Assembly: GCA_028015205.1 (NCBI GenBank)
Contig: CM051518.1
Span: 59,475,978-59,539,977, forward strand
Direction: 5' to 3'
DNA from: Mytilisepta virgata
Lineage: Eukaryota > Mollusca > Bivalvia > Mytilida > Mytilidae
Length of the DNA: 64,000 bases
Shown one piece after another: positions 12,001 to 24,740 of this stretch. Numbering within the stretch: position 1 is the first letter of the stretch; every line of letters starts with the position of its first letter. The notes beneath the pieces were generated by a model. The model was given only the letters and a program-made list of their open reading frames with translations, searched no databases and was not told where the DNA came from. The translations under genes and the position numbers were made by a program.

Positions 12001-13057
12001 TACTTAGATCTAAATAAATGTATAAAGTATAAACAAACTGGACTTGTAATATATGGCCAACAAGAAAGGGAGACAACAAAACATGATACACATTCGTTTT
12101 ATTTTTATCTATAAAAATACCAAACGATCATGTTTTGAATTTGAATAGAAAACTTTAAAAAATGTATTTTTAACAAATATCAGTAGTTGTTTTATATGAG
12201 GATATAAAACAAATATAAAATAAACATATACATATATTTACAAAGAAATGTAAAAAAAATATGTAAAGTCAGGATCTTTTTATATGAACTTCATCATGGA
12301 AGAAATCTAGAGCAAATTCTCATACAATTGAGCTATTTTGCGAAATTTTCTCTCCAAGATATTGTAACAGTAAATGCATACAAATACCCCTTAAAAGTAA
12401 ATTCACAGATAACAAAAATCATTACATTAATACAATGCTCTTAGATATCGGCAAAAGAATACCGAAGCAACAGTAGGAAAAGTGTGTAAATTCAAAATCC
12501 AAGGAAAAATCAATGTCACGAGAATGGAACACGACAACAAAAAATGCCACAATGATACATCTTTAACTAAAAGAATAAATAAACATATAATAATATAAAC
12601 TAAAGGCTCTCAAGAGCCTGTAATGCTCACCTGGATTTAACTTGTCCACCTTGAGCAGGACTAAAAATTTAAGTGTAGCATTCAATTTGGCTGGTTTTTC
12701 CATAACATATTTGATGAAAAAAAAAGATAAATATACACATACAATGTAGACTTGTGTAAAAAAAAAACATGATATTTGGACTTTTTACAAATCTCTCAGG
12801 TGATTCACACGTTTCTACTGTTACATATAAATGGACTTACCTCAGAAAATGTTTTCAGAAATACAGTACAGTTTTGGACTAAAGGTCGTTAACTATTCAA
12901 TGTTTAAATTAAATTTATGTATAAAATGAGGTATAATGAAACCGTGCTCATCATGTAATCTTGATTTATTTATCTGGTTTATCAATATATAACTTTTCTT
13001 TTGATCTTTAGGTATTAATTACAATAGTTCAATGATTTTTTTAAATTTAAATATTTT
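9002..13057. other. Intergenic DNA, no gene seen
   Basis: There are two direct copies of an ~80-bp segment at about 9472-9625, each containing TTGATATGCAAATGAACAT (an ATGCAAAT octamer). A perfect 14-bp inverted repeat lies at 10789-10819 (GGGACTATTATAAC, 3-base loop). From 12600 there is a head fragment of the GCTCACCTGG repeat family. Open frames here are short and unsupported. Confidence 0.45.
12600..12860 (+). repeat. Head fragment of GCTCACCTGG-family element
   Basis: The segment begins AGGCTCTCAAGAGCCTGTAA then GCTCACCTGG, the head shared with copies at 22897, 25616, 26834 and 46214. It is closest to the 46214 copy (both continue GGATTTAACTT...CACCTTGAGCAGGACTAA). No GGTGAGCTAAAAA tail is found nearby, so the copy is truncated; the right boundary is approximate. 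Confidence 0.55.
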
Positions 13058-13068
13058 CAAATAATACT

Positions 13069-13414
13069 GAACCACCTCGGTGGTCTCGTGGTAGCGTGCT
13101 CGCCTCGTGTACTGAAGGTTGTGGGTTCAATCCCAGGCTAGGTCAAACCAAAGACATTATAATTTGTATTTGCTGTTCTCAGCCAAGCATGCAGCATCTA
13201 GGTGTAAGAGCAAAGGACTGGTTAGCTCGGAGTCAGCCTAATGTGTCTGAGTGGGGTGATATATCTTCTTGTGGACAGTTACATCGTGAGCTAGCACATT
13301 AAAAATCTAGTACAAAGCAGGGATCATATTCATATCATATCAACATGTTCTCGTCCTGATATGCACCAAATGGTTGCCACTGGACATTAAATAAACAACA
13401 ATTCATCCATCCAT
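13069..13414 (+). mobile_element. tRNA-derived SINE, copy A
   Basis: The SINE starts with a tRNA-like head: A-box region CTCGTGGTAGCGTGC and B-box GGGTTCAATCC. It is ~346 bp and ends in an ATTCATCCATCCAT tail. An 11-bp target-site duplication, CAAATAATACT, flanks it exactly at 13058-13068 and 13415-13425, which proves retroposition. A second copy lies in the opposite orientation at 41183-41541. I did not assign a published family name. Confidence 0.9.
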
Positions 13415-13425
13415 CAAATAATACT

Positions 13426-14307
13426 CTAATAACACTACAAACAATAGAAACCAATCACTTGCAGTGTACGACCAATCTAAAATTTGTACAATTGTTACAA
13501 AATGTATTATAATAGTTAATTCTGTGTATTATATTACTTAATGTCAACATATCTAGGTTATAAAAACATTTATTACCAAACCATATATATTTTCTCCAGC
13601 TGAGATTTATATCATCACTCCTCAGGTAAACCCAGGTATAACACCATTCAGATGGTCAATTTATAATACAAATAACAAACCATGTACCTGGGGATTGCTA
13701 TCAAAGCACTGCTTATTTGATTTTTTGTTTTCAATGCATGTACTCAAAATAGTGTCAGTAAATATATAGCCGTTTTAAAAACATTTTTTTCTTCATTTTA
13801 AACTTATTTAGATACATAGAAAACTCATAACCATGGAGAAAAATATTTCAATTATTTATTATAAACTTTTTCTAAGTTTACATGAAGATAAGTGTTTAAA
13901 AGTGAGAACAAACACAGCCTACACAAAAGAAGTTTTAAACATAAATTTGGATTATTTGTTCCTGGTAATAAATTGTATCTGGTTTTTGGAATAGGGTAAA
14001 TTGCTAAATTTATAAATACACTTATGTTTAATATGTATGTATTTAATAACTGGCAAACCGGACCCAGTTGTTCAACTTATTTAACCCAAGGTTAAATTAA
14101 ACGGAGGGTTAAATTGTATAGAAACCACTACAATTAACCTATGGTTGAAAACTGGGCCCAAGTTGACATAAAAAATTTACAACTATTCTTTCACTCTAAA
14201 GATATACACACTGTACACTGTATTTACAATTCTTCAGAATGCCCACTTGATTTTATATACATGATATTTCTATACTGCATAATCTTTATTACGGAGAAAC
14301 TATGGAT
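13426..14307. other. Intergenic DNA, no gene seen
   Basis: AT-rich sequence between two SINEs. No open frame with a recognisable domain. Confidence 0.4.
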
Positions 14308-14570
14308 TTTTTGTTTTATAGGGGTTTTACGCCGTTTTCAGCACATTTGGCTATTTCGCGGCGGCCAGTTTTTATTGGTGGAGAAAGCCAGAGTACCCGG
14401 AGAGAACCACGACCTTCGGTAGGAAAATTGGCAATCCTTGTCAATTTAGATCAGAGTCAAAACACACCCAGCCACAGATGAGATTCGAACTCACAACCCC
14501 AGTGTTGACAGGCTAGTGATCATTAGTAGTCATGATGAACTACCTAGACCACTCGGCCACCGAGGCCCCC
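14308..14570 (-). mobile_element. tRNA-derived SINE of a second family
   Basis: On the minus strand the head is tRNA-like: CGGTGGCCGAGTGGTC (A box) and GTGAGTTCGAATCTC (B box). The body has CTCTCCGGGTACTCTGGCTT and an A-rich end (CCCTATAAAACAAAA). A 14-bp target-site duplication GAGAAACTATGGAT lies at 14294-14307 and 14571-14584. The body differs from the 13069 and 41183 copies, so this is a separate family. It may belong to the molluscan SINE groups with a conserved central domain. Confidence 0.88.
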
Positions 14571-14956
14571 GAGAAACTATGGATGTTAAGTTAATAATGC
14601 ATATTACACATACATGCAAGAAATTTACACATTTACTGGAATATAATGTAATATACAAAACAAATGGACAGATGTTGATCTAGAAATTTGCAGGAAGTTA
14701 GCACCCTTCAATTGGCCACTTTCCAATTAAACAATTATTACCTCCCCTCATTTCTAATAAACAACAAAATGAATGACAAACAACAGAGATTCAGGATAGT
14801 CTGACTTAGTACAGACACTGAATATTCCTAGGGTTAATTTAAAGAGGTTACACTATGGTTATACACTGGACCATGTGCTTTTTTTGCCAAATTTTACCTG
14901 TACAATTATAACTAATACTTTACCACAATATCAAGATGGCCACTATATAAAAAATA
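14571..14956. other. 3' flank of IL-1R-like gene
   Basis: This is 3' UTR and downstream sequence of the minus-strand receptor gene. AATAAA-type signals are expected here, but none stands out enough to annotate. No other gene. Confidence 0.35.
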
Positions 14957-15282
14957 TTAGCACCAAGAATTATCTCTCTGCCTCAGATATTGCTTTTCTC
15001 TATTAGAATGTTCTAATTTTGGAAGTCTCCAACCTATCAGACATTTTAAATTGTTGCTTTTGCTAAAAATAAAATGTTTCAAATGAAACTTCTGAAATCT
15101 TGAATCATTCTTGTAAGATGTCTTTCTATCCCTTAGCACCAGTAATGATACAAAGTATGGCATAACGTTCTGTTTTCCTATAGCTATCTGATGATCAAAT
15201 TCCTCTAAGATATGTGATTCTGGATATATCACTAATAAACTACTGCACTTTTTAATATTATCTTCAAATGCTTTGAGAATCC
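14957..15282 (-). CDS. IL-1R-like receptor, coding exon 7 (C-terminal part of TIR domain)
   Basis: Last exon, from acceptor TATGTTTTCAG to TAA at 14957-14959. It encodes AFEDNIKKCSSLLVIYPESH, then EFDHQIAIGKQ and VMPYFVSLLVL, a layout expected for the central and C-terminal strands of a TIR domain (the ...C..L.VI.S region). A strict FW box-3 motif is absent; LIGWRLPKLE stands near that place. It joins exon 6 in phase through a split Gly codon. Confidence 0.82.
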
Positions 15283-16605
15283 CTGAAAACATAGTAAAAA
15301 GTATAGGTAAGTAATGCCATAAGTAAGTATCTTAATTCATTTTTAATGGATTATTTTTTCATCACCTTTTAAAAATCTTTATTCACCAAAGAAAAAACTG
15401 AAAGGATGAAAATATTTTCCACAATGGCCGCCACATTCCAATAAAATGATTTATTTTTTTAATTTTTTTTTACTTGTTAAAAAACATTTGCTAGTATGTA
15501 TTATTGTTAAGGGGCCAGCTGAAGCCCGCCTCCAGGTGTGGGATTTTCTAACTGCGTTGAAGACCCACTGATAGCCTTGAGCTATTTTCTGCTCTTTGGT
15601 TAGGTTGTTGTCTCTTTGACACATTCCCCGTTTCCATTCTCTATTCTATTTATGTTGAAAAATAATTCAGATTTTGCTGCAGTTTTTGAGTTATTGCCCC
15701 GTTATGAAAGGTATTGTTGTGCATTCTGTTGAAATTTTGTCTCCAAACTATGACAATAAATAATTGTGATTTTTACTCATATTGATCATTAAAAAATTCA
15801 GAAATACATCAAAAATAGAAGAGTAAGAATAAAACTCAATGATATCCAAAATATTGAAATAACAAAGTCCAACAACAAATATTGATATCTTCAAAAGATA
15901 TACAAGTATAAAATAACCTGGCATAATAAAAAAAGCTTTTCATCATCATGAAATTTGTCAGATAACAAACATTCTGAAAGTATTGCTGGGCAATACAATG
16001 TTCCTACCGGCTTGAACTGTGAGAAAACACACCGAATCTCCTTGACTATGTGAATTGGACGAAGACGTATGGACAGAATGACTCCTAAAAATCCTGAAAC
16101 TATGTTTGCAACCCGATCAACCTGAAACTCCAACTTGCTCTATAACACATCATTATAAGCTCACATACCAATAAAAAGATCACTTGGTAAAAGGGTTTGC
16201 AAAAAAAATCCAGAAAACTAATATTTTGACAATAATTCCTATTTCAAAGGGCTATAACTCTCACAATAATTATACAATCAGCGTGAAAGCCAAATTTGTA
16301 GCTCATCATTATAAGCTCAAATACCAAAAATAAAATGGTTTGGTAAAAGTGTTTGCTAAAAAAGTCTAGAAACTGACATACAGAGGACAGCTACATTGTG
16401 CAAAAAAAAAAAAAACATTCTAGGGTTAACCCCATAATACAAAGGAACCTTACAACTTCATGTTCTACAGATAAATAACCCCATAAGACCCTTCTCATAA
16501 AAACTGATGGACAGACATACAGAGTGCAAACCTATAGTCCTCGCCGGGGTAGCCGGTAGGGAACTAATAAGAAAACTGACTTAACATTTTATGCTTTAGA
16601 CCTAC
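15283..16605. other. Intron 6 of IL-1R-like gene
   Basis: Contains the second copy of the 8867 repeat (15508-15648, plus) and near 16020-16090 a segment shared with 4600-4700. The 80-codon frame on the minus strand at 15891-16133 overlaps that shared repeat and is not needed to connect exons 6 and 7, so I do not call it an exon. Confidence 0.5.
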
Positions 16606-16734
16606 CTTCTCCCCCTATTATATCATATGAAGTTTTCACCTTGTAGCTACATTCCTCCAATTCTTCCTGTAGATATTTAGCTATAGGTACATCACTGTCA
16701 TCATGAAGAATGAATGCATCGTAATAGTTATCAC
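16606..16734 (-). CDS. IL-1R-like receptor, coding exon 6 (start of TIR domain)
   Basis: A 129-bp exon between acceptor (ATCTATTATAG) and donor GAAG|GTAGG. It encodes DNYYDAFILHDDSD, then IAKYLQEELEE and YDIIGGEG. YDAFI is box 1 of TIR domains (consensus YDAFISY) and the following helix and loop fit the family. The exon is separated from the membrane exon by ~16.6 kb of repeat-rich intron, with matching phase (split Gly). Confidence 0.85.
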
Positions 16735-16950
16735 CTATAATAGATTATATATAAATGTATTTCAGAAGCAATTATTTGAAAACTGATAGAAAGTAGTAAT
16801 AAAATTTTATATTAAATAATCGGGCAGCTGAAGCAATATTTTGTAGTTGAAATGATATTTTTTTACACCTATCCAAGCTTAGCCTTGTGTTTGATATTAA
16901 AAAATGTTATCCCAAGGATTGAATTACCTTTATCTAAATATTTCTCTCAA

Positions 16951-17593
16951 GTACTGTGAGCAACACTTGCAAATGTGTATCCCCCGCTACGCATACAATA
17001 AAATGTATAAATCCATGTTTGCCTATGTGAACCCCAAAAAACATTTTAATCAAAATATCAAAATAGGTGGTTGTCAATGGCAATGTGCACTGAAGATTCC
17101 CTGAAAGTTTCAAAGAAATCAAGTCACTGGTGTAGGAGGAGTTGAGGACGGGGCATGTCTTCCCTCCTTTCCATTACATAAAGTCAATGATTGTCTGTGG
17201 AAAACCCCACAAATCATTATGATCCAAAATAATATAAGTAGTGCACAATGGCAATGTATACTGAAAATTCCCTGAAAGTTTCACAGAAATCAACTCACTG
17301 GTTTAGAAGGACCTGTGGATTGGGCATGCCTAACCCCCCCCCCCCCCCCTTTCCATTACATGAAGAAATGGCAAAGTCGATGTTTGTCAGTGGAAAACAC
17401 CATAAATCAAAAATAAAATAGGTGGTGTACAATTCCAGTTTGTACTGAAGATTCTGTGAAAGTTTCAATGAAATCCATTCACTAGTGTAAGAGCAGTTTC
17501 AGTAAATAGATGCGGACGGTTTGACAAATAGAAGAACGGACGGAAACATCCCATCACCATATATCCCTCACTTCACTAATGGGGGGAATAACA
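16951..17593 (+). repeat. Diverged hairpin-family repeat (GTATCCCCC head)
   Basis: It opens TACTGTGAGCAACACTTGC then GTATCCCCCGC, like the 4732 copy. It holds three copies of a ~170-bp core (CCTGAAAGTTTCA..GAAATCAA..CTCACTGGT..AGGAGGA) and ends near AATGGGGGGAATAAC. The terminal hairpin has decayed relative to 4732 and 4981. There is a long C-tract at 17334-17349. Confidence 0.5.
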
Positions 17594-18182
17594 AAAAGGA
17601 AAAGATGTAAGAATGGCCGCCATGACAGAAAAATATTGTTCAACAAAGGATTCTAGAGAAAAATGAACATCATTAGAAGAAAGATCATGCATAATTTGGT
17701 TTTATACTAAAAATATAAAACTTTAAATTCTAAATCATAATCCCGTGTTTGTTTTCTAATTGTAAACAATTTCCTTTTATACGAATCCAAAAAAAAATTG
17801 ATGTTTTCTTGACATTTTAACGTCAGAAAAATACACTGTGACATGATGTTTTGTGTTATATGATGTAAGACAAAGATTTTCCACATGAGTGTCTTACAAT
17901 GGTAAATATTGTTTCCTAATCCTTGGAATGAGAGAAAATTTAATCTTCTGTAGAGAATTATTTCGAACAATTTGACAGATATATTTGGAAATAAAACGCT
18001 CCGCTGGGCGCAGCTAGATATGACCGCAGATGTCGAACCCTGAATAGTTGGGGCAATTATGAACACAACATTCAAGCTTGATACAATACTGAATTTGGAT
18101 TGTGAATAAATATTTGACACAGCATAGGTTTCTGACACAGAATGAATGTTGTCTAAGAACTTAACAAGAGTGGACACACAAA

Positions 18183-18612
18183 AATGTCTCGCCTGTCGTG
18201 TATTTCTAATGAAAGTAAATACTATCAGACATACATTATAAATTTTAAGCTGATCCTTGAAATGGGGTCGAGGTCAATTGAAAACTGTCTGACGGGGATG
18301 AGGACCTTGTAAGGTACGCACATACCAAATATAGTTATCCTATTACTCATAATAAGAGAGAAATTAACATTACAAAAAATCTTAACTTTTTTTTCAAGTA
18401 GTCACTGAACCATGAAAATGAGGTCAAGGACAATGTACATATGACAGACGGAAACTTCGTAACATAAGGCATCTATATACAAAGTATAAAGCATCCAGGT
18501 CTTCCATTCTAAAATATAAAGCTTTGAAGAAGTTAGTTAAAACCGCCGCCGCTGCCGGATCACCATCCCTATGTCGAGCTTTCTGCGACTTAAGTAGCAG
18601 GCTCGACAATAA
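18183..18612 (+). repeat. Hairpin-ended repeat, GTCTCGCC/GTCGAGCC family
   Basis: It begins TGTCTCGCCTGTCGTG and ends with TGTCGAGCTTTCTGC...GCAGGCTCGACA. The interior has the GAACCATGAAAATGAGGTCA unit that is tandemly repeated in the next element, and a GCCGCCGCTGCCGG tract just before the hairpin. Non-autonomous; no protein product is supported. Confidence 0.55.
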
Positions 18613-19140
18613 TGCGTATTCCAAGTGTACAATATAATAAAACATGACAAATAATGTAAATACGACATAATACTTTACATATAATAATAGCTATCTATAT
18701 ATCATAATACTTAAGGTAGACCATCTGACATTAAATTTTTATTAAGAAGTTCAAAAGCGTGGCTCAAATAATTACATAAAACAAACAAACAAACAAACAA
18801 ATACTTTATTTGCTAATCACGGTGCCCAAAATGAGCAGAGTAATAACAATCTCAATTTTCAAACATAATATACAAATAAAATAAAACTAGATTAAACAAA
18901 GTATAACATGATTAGTTTTGATTTAATTGATAAAAGTAAATGAAATAAGTAATTTGTAATACTAGATGGAACTTTATACACAAAGTTATACTTCTCCCCC
19001 CCCCTTCCTGTTTGTCTATCCCCTAATTAAAACATTAGTGATCAATCTGAAAATATGAGGTGGGCAAGTTCTTATATATATGGCGAGTCTAGATATTGCA
19101 GTTGCTGAAAAATGGACTGTAAAAGAAAAAAATTGACAAA

Positions 19141-20126
19141 GTCACTGAACCATGAAATTGAGGTCAAGGGCACATGAAAGGTGTCAGACTGGCATGTACC
19201 CATACAGATCTTGCTATAAGCCATGTATGATGAGTCTATTCATTGTAGTTGCTGTAAAATAGACTTTAAAGAAAAAAATTGACAAAGTCACTGAACCATG
19301 AAATTGAGGTCAAGGACACATGACAGGTGTCAGACTGGCATGTACCCATATAGATCTAGCTATAGACCATATCTGATGAATCTAGTCATTGCACTTGCTG
19401 AAATATAAACTTTTGAGGAAAAAATTGACAAAGTCACTGAACCATGAAATTGAGGTCAAGGGCACATGAAAGGTGTCAGACTGGCATGTACCCATACAGA
19501 TCTTGCTATAAGCCATGTATGATGAGTCTATTCATTGTAGTTGCAGAAAAATGGACTTTAGAAGAAAAAATTGACAAAGTCACTGAGCTGTGAAATTGAG
19601 GTCAAGGACACATGACAGGTGTCAGACTCCCATGTACCCATATAGATCTTACTATATACCAAATATGATGACTCTAAACATTACAGTTACTAAGAAAGGG
19701 ACTTGAATGTAAAACTATGTCGCAGATTTTCGAAGTTCACTGAACCGTGCAATTGAGGTCAAGGACAAATGACAGGTGTCAGACTGGCATGTACCCATAT
19801 AGATCTCACTGTAGACCAAATATAATAACTCTAGGTATTATAGTTTCTGAGAAAAGGATTTGAATGTAAAACTATGTCGCAATGTTTATGTGGGTATTGA
19901 ACCATGAAAAAAAGGTCAAGGTCATCTAAAAATGTGCTGCTGAAAAGGTCATCACTTCATGCACCTGTGGACCAAAGATGAACATTGTAAGTATTATACT
20001 TTAAAAGTTATTAAGGTTTTACAAAAAGTTAACGCCGTCGCCGTCGCCGTCGCCTTCGCCGTCGCCGCCGGATTGCTATACCTATGTCTCGCTTCCAGCG
20101 ACTTTCGTCGCAGGCGAGACAAAAAT
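19141..20126 (+). repeat. Tandem ~146-bp units ending in a GTCTCGC hairpin
   Basis: About six tandem units begin with GTCACTGAACCATGAAATTG (19141, 19287, 19433, 19579, then two more diverged). Each continues GAGGTCAAGG..ACATGA.AGGTGTCAGACTG. The array ends in a GCCGTCGCCGTCGCC tract and the hairpin TGTCTCGC(N)GGCGAGACAAAAA at 20085-20126. The array is the expanded core of a hairpin-ended element related to those at 2580 and 18183. Confidence 0.6.
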
Positions 20127-21174
20127 TTTTAATTTACCTATTCAAACCATATCAGTATTATTTGTTTTTATAAATAAATCAGAAATAACCAATTTAAAAT
20201 TTAAAATTGGGCACACATATCAATTTCTTGCTATTGCGCAATACTGTGCAATTGAAGATTTCTTGCTATTGCGCAATACTGTGCAATTGAAAATTTCTTG
20301 AAATATTTGACACATAATAGGTTTCTGACACAGAATAACTGAAATCAAAGAACTTAGAATTGGTCATATGATTTCAATTTATATTCAATTTTTTGCTTCT
20401 TGTGCAATATAATAATCTGTGGATAATTGCCCCCCCCCCCCCAAAAAAAAAAAAATAATTTACCCCTTTTTTTAGCTTTTGTGCAATACACTATGAAGTT
20501 GCACATTGACCCCCCTCCCAAAAAAAAAAAAAACAAAAAACAATAAAATTTATTGTACCCCCCCTTTTTTTGCTAAAAAAATTTGAAATTTTCTTTTTAA
20601 TTTATGAAGTATGAAATGAGAAAAAAATTGCCCCCTCCCCAATTTCTCATTTACCCCCCCCCCCCCCCCCCTAATTTTGTTTTCAACCCCCCCCCCCCCC
20701 CCATTTCTTTATACTTTGCAACCATAACAGCCCATTTAAATACACCATAACATATTAAAATAGAAAATGACATCATAGTCATGGATGGCAAATTTTAAAT
20801 ATACATAATTTAAAAGCAGTTTAGATGAGATAAACAAAAAAGCTTAATCAGCACATTTTATATTGACAAATTTCCAATGAAGTTCATTAAACTAGAGTTA
20901 TTGGCAAATTTCCAATGGAATTTGTTAATAATAAAGTTTTGATAACAGGGCACACATATCAATTTCTTGCTATTGCGCAATACTGTGCAATTGAAAATTT
21001 CTTCAAATATTTGACACATAATAGGTTTCTGACACAGAATAACTGAAATAAAGAACTTAGAATTGGTCATATGATTTGAATTTATATTCAATTTTTTGCT
21101 TCCTGTGCAATACAATATGCTGTGGAGAATTGCCCCCCCCCCCCCAAAAAAAAATAACTTACCCCTTTTTTAGC

Positions 21175-22365
21175 TTTAATTTTGGACCCCGATTTGGACC
21201 AACTTGAAAACTGGGCTCATAATAAAAAAACTAAGTACATGTTTAGATTCAGCATATCAAAGAACCCCAAGAATTCAATTTTTGTTAAAATTAAACTAAG
21301 TTTAATTTTGGACCCTTTGGACCTTAATGTAGACCAATTTGAAAACGGGACCAAAAATTAAGAATCTAAATGCTCGGTTAGATTCGGCATATCAAAGAAC
21401 CCCAATAGTTCAATTTTCAATGAAATCAAACAAAGTTTAATTTTGGACCCCGATTTGGACCAACTTGAAAACTGGGCCCATAATAAAAAAACTAAGTACA
21501 TGTTTAGATTCAGCATATCAAAGAACCCCAATAATTCAATTTTTGTTAAAATCAAACTAAGTTTAATTTTGGATCCTTTGGACCTTAATGTAGACCAATT
21601 TGAAAACGGGACCAAAAATTAAGAATCTAAATGCACGGTTAGATTCGGCATATCAAAGAACCCCATAAGTTCAATTTTCGATGAAATCAAACAAAGTTTA
21701 ATTTTGGACCCCGATTAGGACCAACTTGAAAACTGGGCCCATAATAAAAAAACTAAGTACATGTTTAGATTCAGCATATCAAAGAACCCAAAGAATTCAA
21801 TTTTTGTTAAAATCAAACTAAGTTTAATTTTGGACCCTTTGGACCTTAATGTAGACCAATTTGAAAACGGGACCAAAAATTAAGAATCTAAATACACTGT
21901 TAGATTCGGCATATCAAAGAACCCCAAATAGTTCAATTTTCGATGAAATCAAACAAAGTTTAATTTTGGACCCTTTTGGCCCCTAATTCCTAAACTGTTG
22001 GGACCAAAACTCCCAAAAACAATCCCAACCTTCCTTTTGTGGTCATAAACCTGGTGTTAAAATTTCATAGATTTCTATTTACTTATACTAGAGTTATTGT
22101 GCGAAAACCAAAAAAAATGCTTATTGGGCCCTTTTTTGGCCCCTGATTCTTAAACTGTTGGGACCAAAACTCCCAAAATCAATCCCAACCTTCCTTTTGT
22201 GGTCATAAACCTTGTGTTTAAATTTCATAGATTTTTATTAACTTATACTAAAGTTATAGTGCGAAAACCAAATGTCTTCGGACGACGACGCTGACGACGG
22301 ACGACGACGACGATGACGACGTCATACCAATATACGACCGCAAAAATTTTGCGGTCGTATAAAAA
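21175..22365 (+). repeat. Tandem ~264-bp repeat ending in a TACGACCGC hairpin
   Basis: Three units of about 264 bp start near 21178, 21441 and 21706 with AATTTTGGACCCCGATT. Each contains ATGTTTAGATTCAGCATATC and AATGTAGACCAATTTG. The element closes with CGACGACGACGCTGACG and a strong hairpin, ATACGACCGCAAAA/TTTTGCGGTCGTAT, at about 22331-22360, then AAAA. Just upstream (20430-20710, 21130-21150) are poly-C/poly-A tracts. Confidence 0.6.
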
Positions 22366-22896
22366 TGAAATAACATGGTCATTCAGACATCCAAATCCAT
22401 TTGAATTTACATGGTCATTAAAGGTCAAACAAGGACCTAGCATTCTTGGCAATGACCCAGAACATTTCAATATGTCTTCTTAATAAAAGTCATTGACATA
22501 AATATTTCGTTGGGTTTTTAAATTCATGGATTGGATTGTTCATGAAATCCACAAAAATTGGTGTGCAACGAATAATAAGTGTTTCACAGTATCAACAAGA
22601 TTGTCACATGAAGCCATATGTCCCCCGCCGCACAGAAAAGTCGAAGCCCCACAATATATACAAAATGTGTATTATTCAAATGGCATTGTAGGATCAAGTA
22701 CATATGGTGACTAACAATCCTACAAAATTTGAACGAAATCCGATCAGCGGTCTTAGAGGAGTTGCGTCCACAAAGTGTTCGTATAGTGTCACATTCACAA
22801 AAACGTTAAAGTCCCATAACTCCCGTAAAATTTGTCGAATCAAAATCGCAGTTGAATCGAATCGGGTACTTGTGGTCACTAAGGCCAAAAAAAAAC

Positions 22897-23825
22897 CTAG
22901 AGGCTAAGTGGGCTGAGCCTGTATTGCTCACCTGACAAAATGCTTCTACAAACTTCCATTAATTCTTTGGTTGAATTTGCTTCAAAAGTTTCAGAGCAGA
23001 TGATCAAAACATATTTTTCTCATGGGGTCCAAAGTTAAAAGTATTTCCCCTCTGGCAGCCATGTTTTTCTCAGATTTGAACATAATTAGCCAACTTTGAT
23101 TGATTAAATATTGTTTAACGCGGAGTTGGCGATATTACAGCCAATATCACGGTGAGAGCCAACTTTGTGAAGGACCTTCCATACATCATTCCAGTACAGT
23201 TTTATTCAATTTGCTATTATAGTTTTAGAGGAGATGATCAAAATATGTTTTTTTTTTCCATAGGCATGTATGTTGAACTATGTTCCTGCTGTCAGCGATG
23301 ATGTTTGTCGCATTCGAACGAAATGAGCAATCCCTCTAAAGGACCTTCCAAACATCATTCCAGAACAGTTTGGTTAAATTTGCTCAAGTAGTTTCAGAAA
23401 AGATGAACTTTAACATGTTTTCCAATAGGGTCCAATGTTAAACTATGTCCTGTACTGGCAGCAATGTTTTACAGCAGATCGGAAAAATTTAGGCAAACTT
23501 AGTATAGGACCTTTCATACATCATCCCTATAAAGTTTGGTTAAATTTGCTCAAATAGTTTCAGAGGAGATAAACTTTAACCTGTTTTCCCATAGGGTCAA
23601 ATGTTAAACTATGTCCTGCTCTGGCAGCCATGTTTTTTTGGGGATCAGAAAAATTTCGGCAATCTTAGTAAAGGACCTTCCATACATCATTCCTGTAAAG
23701 TTTGGTTAAATTTGCTCCATTGGTTTTAGAGGAGATGATAAATATGTGAAAGTTTACAGATGACGGACGACGGACGCCAAGTGATGGCAAAAGCTCACAT
23801 GGCCTTTGGCCAGGTGAGCTAAAAA
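22897..23825 (+). repeat. GCTCACCTGG-family element, full copy
   Basis: It runs from CTAGAGGCTAAGTGGGCTGA..GCTCACCTG to GCTCACATGGCC/GGCCAGGTGAGC, followed by TAAAAA. The terminal hairpin is at 23792-23820. The core (CAGTTTGGTTAAATTTGCTC, AGTTTCAGAGGAGAT) repeats five times at ~155-165 bp. A GACGGACGACGGACGCCAAG tract precedes the hairpin. Confidence 0.7.
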
Positions 23826-24740
23826 GGTGCTAGGTTCTCAGGCACTGCCGCATCCGAAAAACCTCCTGCGTTAGCGGTTTTTATTCTTAGTAAAATTGGG
23901 AATTTTTTCAAGTCTGCTCCGGAAACGATCGATACTTATTATTTCATACATGTACGCTTGTAGAAATAAATTATTATAGTGCTCTAGTTTGCCCTAAACA
24001 AATGGTAGGTTTGGTCACCCTTGATGCCCTTTGAGTCTCATAAGTTTTCCTTTCTTTCAGAACATGTTTTTGTTGTCATTAATTGACCAAATTAAGTTCA
24101 AAGTTTAAGTATCTTTTGCTGTTATAGAAAAAAATCTCCAGATTTGCTCCCCTTTGATAATCAATTTTCTTTTCAATTCAAATTTTTTCTGACAAGGAAA
24201 ACATAAAATTTATATTTAATTGTTGAGGCCATTTATTTTTAATTACCGGTAATTGGTTTACGGATTTTTTTATAGGGTTGGTCGGTCGGGAAAATCATGT
24301 ACAATGAAGACTGATTTTGAACAATACTGGTTAAATTGTCAAATATACAAATTCCCTCTTTTGAAAGCCAAATGTCTGAACATCTATCCTGAAAGGTGTT
24401 TTTCAGTAGACCCTCCCCGTTTTAAGGGATCCGACTCATCAACTGACAACATAAAATGAGTGGATTCGATATCTTACAGAATCAACATATTCATACAAAA
24501 CGACTTTAAAATCTGCATGGATTCTATTAGGAAATTTGTTTCATAAAACTTTTTTCGGAAATTGGCATCAACTAACGGCTATGAATAGATTTTTTTTTAT
24601 CATGTTTACAAGTATTTTATTGATGGATGATCTACTTTTAGACAAATTGGAATATAATCTTTTATGAAATTTTGATGCAAAAAGGATTTTAATTTATTTT
24701 TATTTTTGGGGTGGCTGATTTCAGATGGTCGGCGGTAATA

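Noticed and set aside
15891..16133. Possible extra TIR exon on the minus strand
   Set aside because: Exons 6 and 7 already join in phase within the TIR fold, and part of the frame lies in a repeat shared with 4600-4700.
17707..18177. 156-codon minus-strand frame in the receptor intron
   Set aside because: No recognisable domain, AT-rich composition, and exon phases do not need it. Left as unsupported, not disproved.
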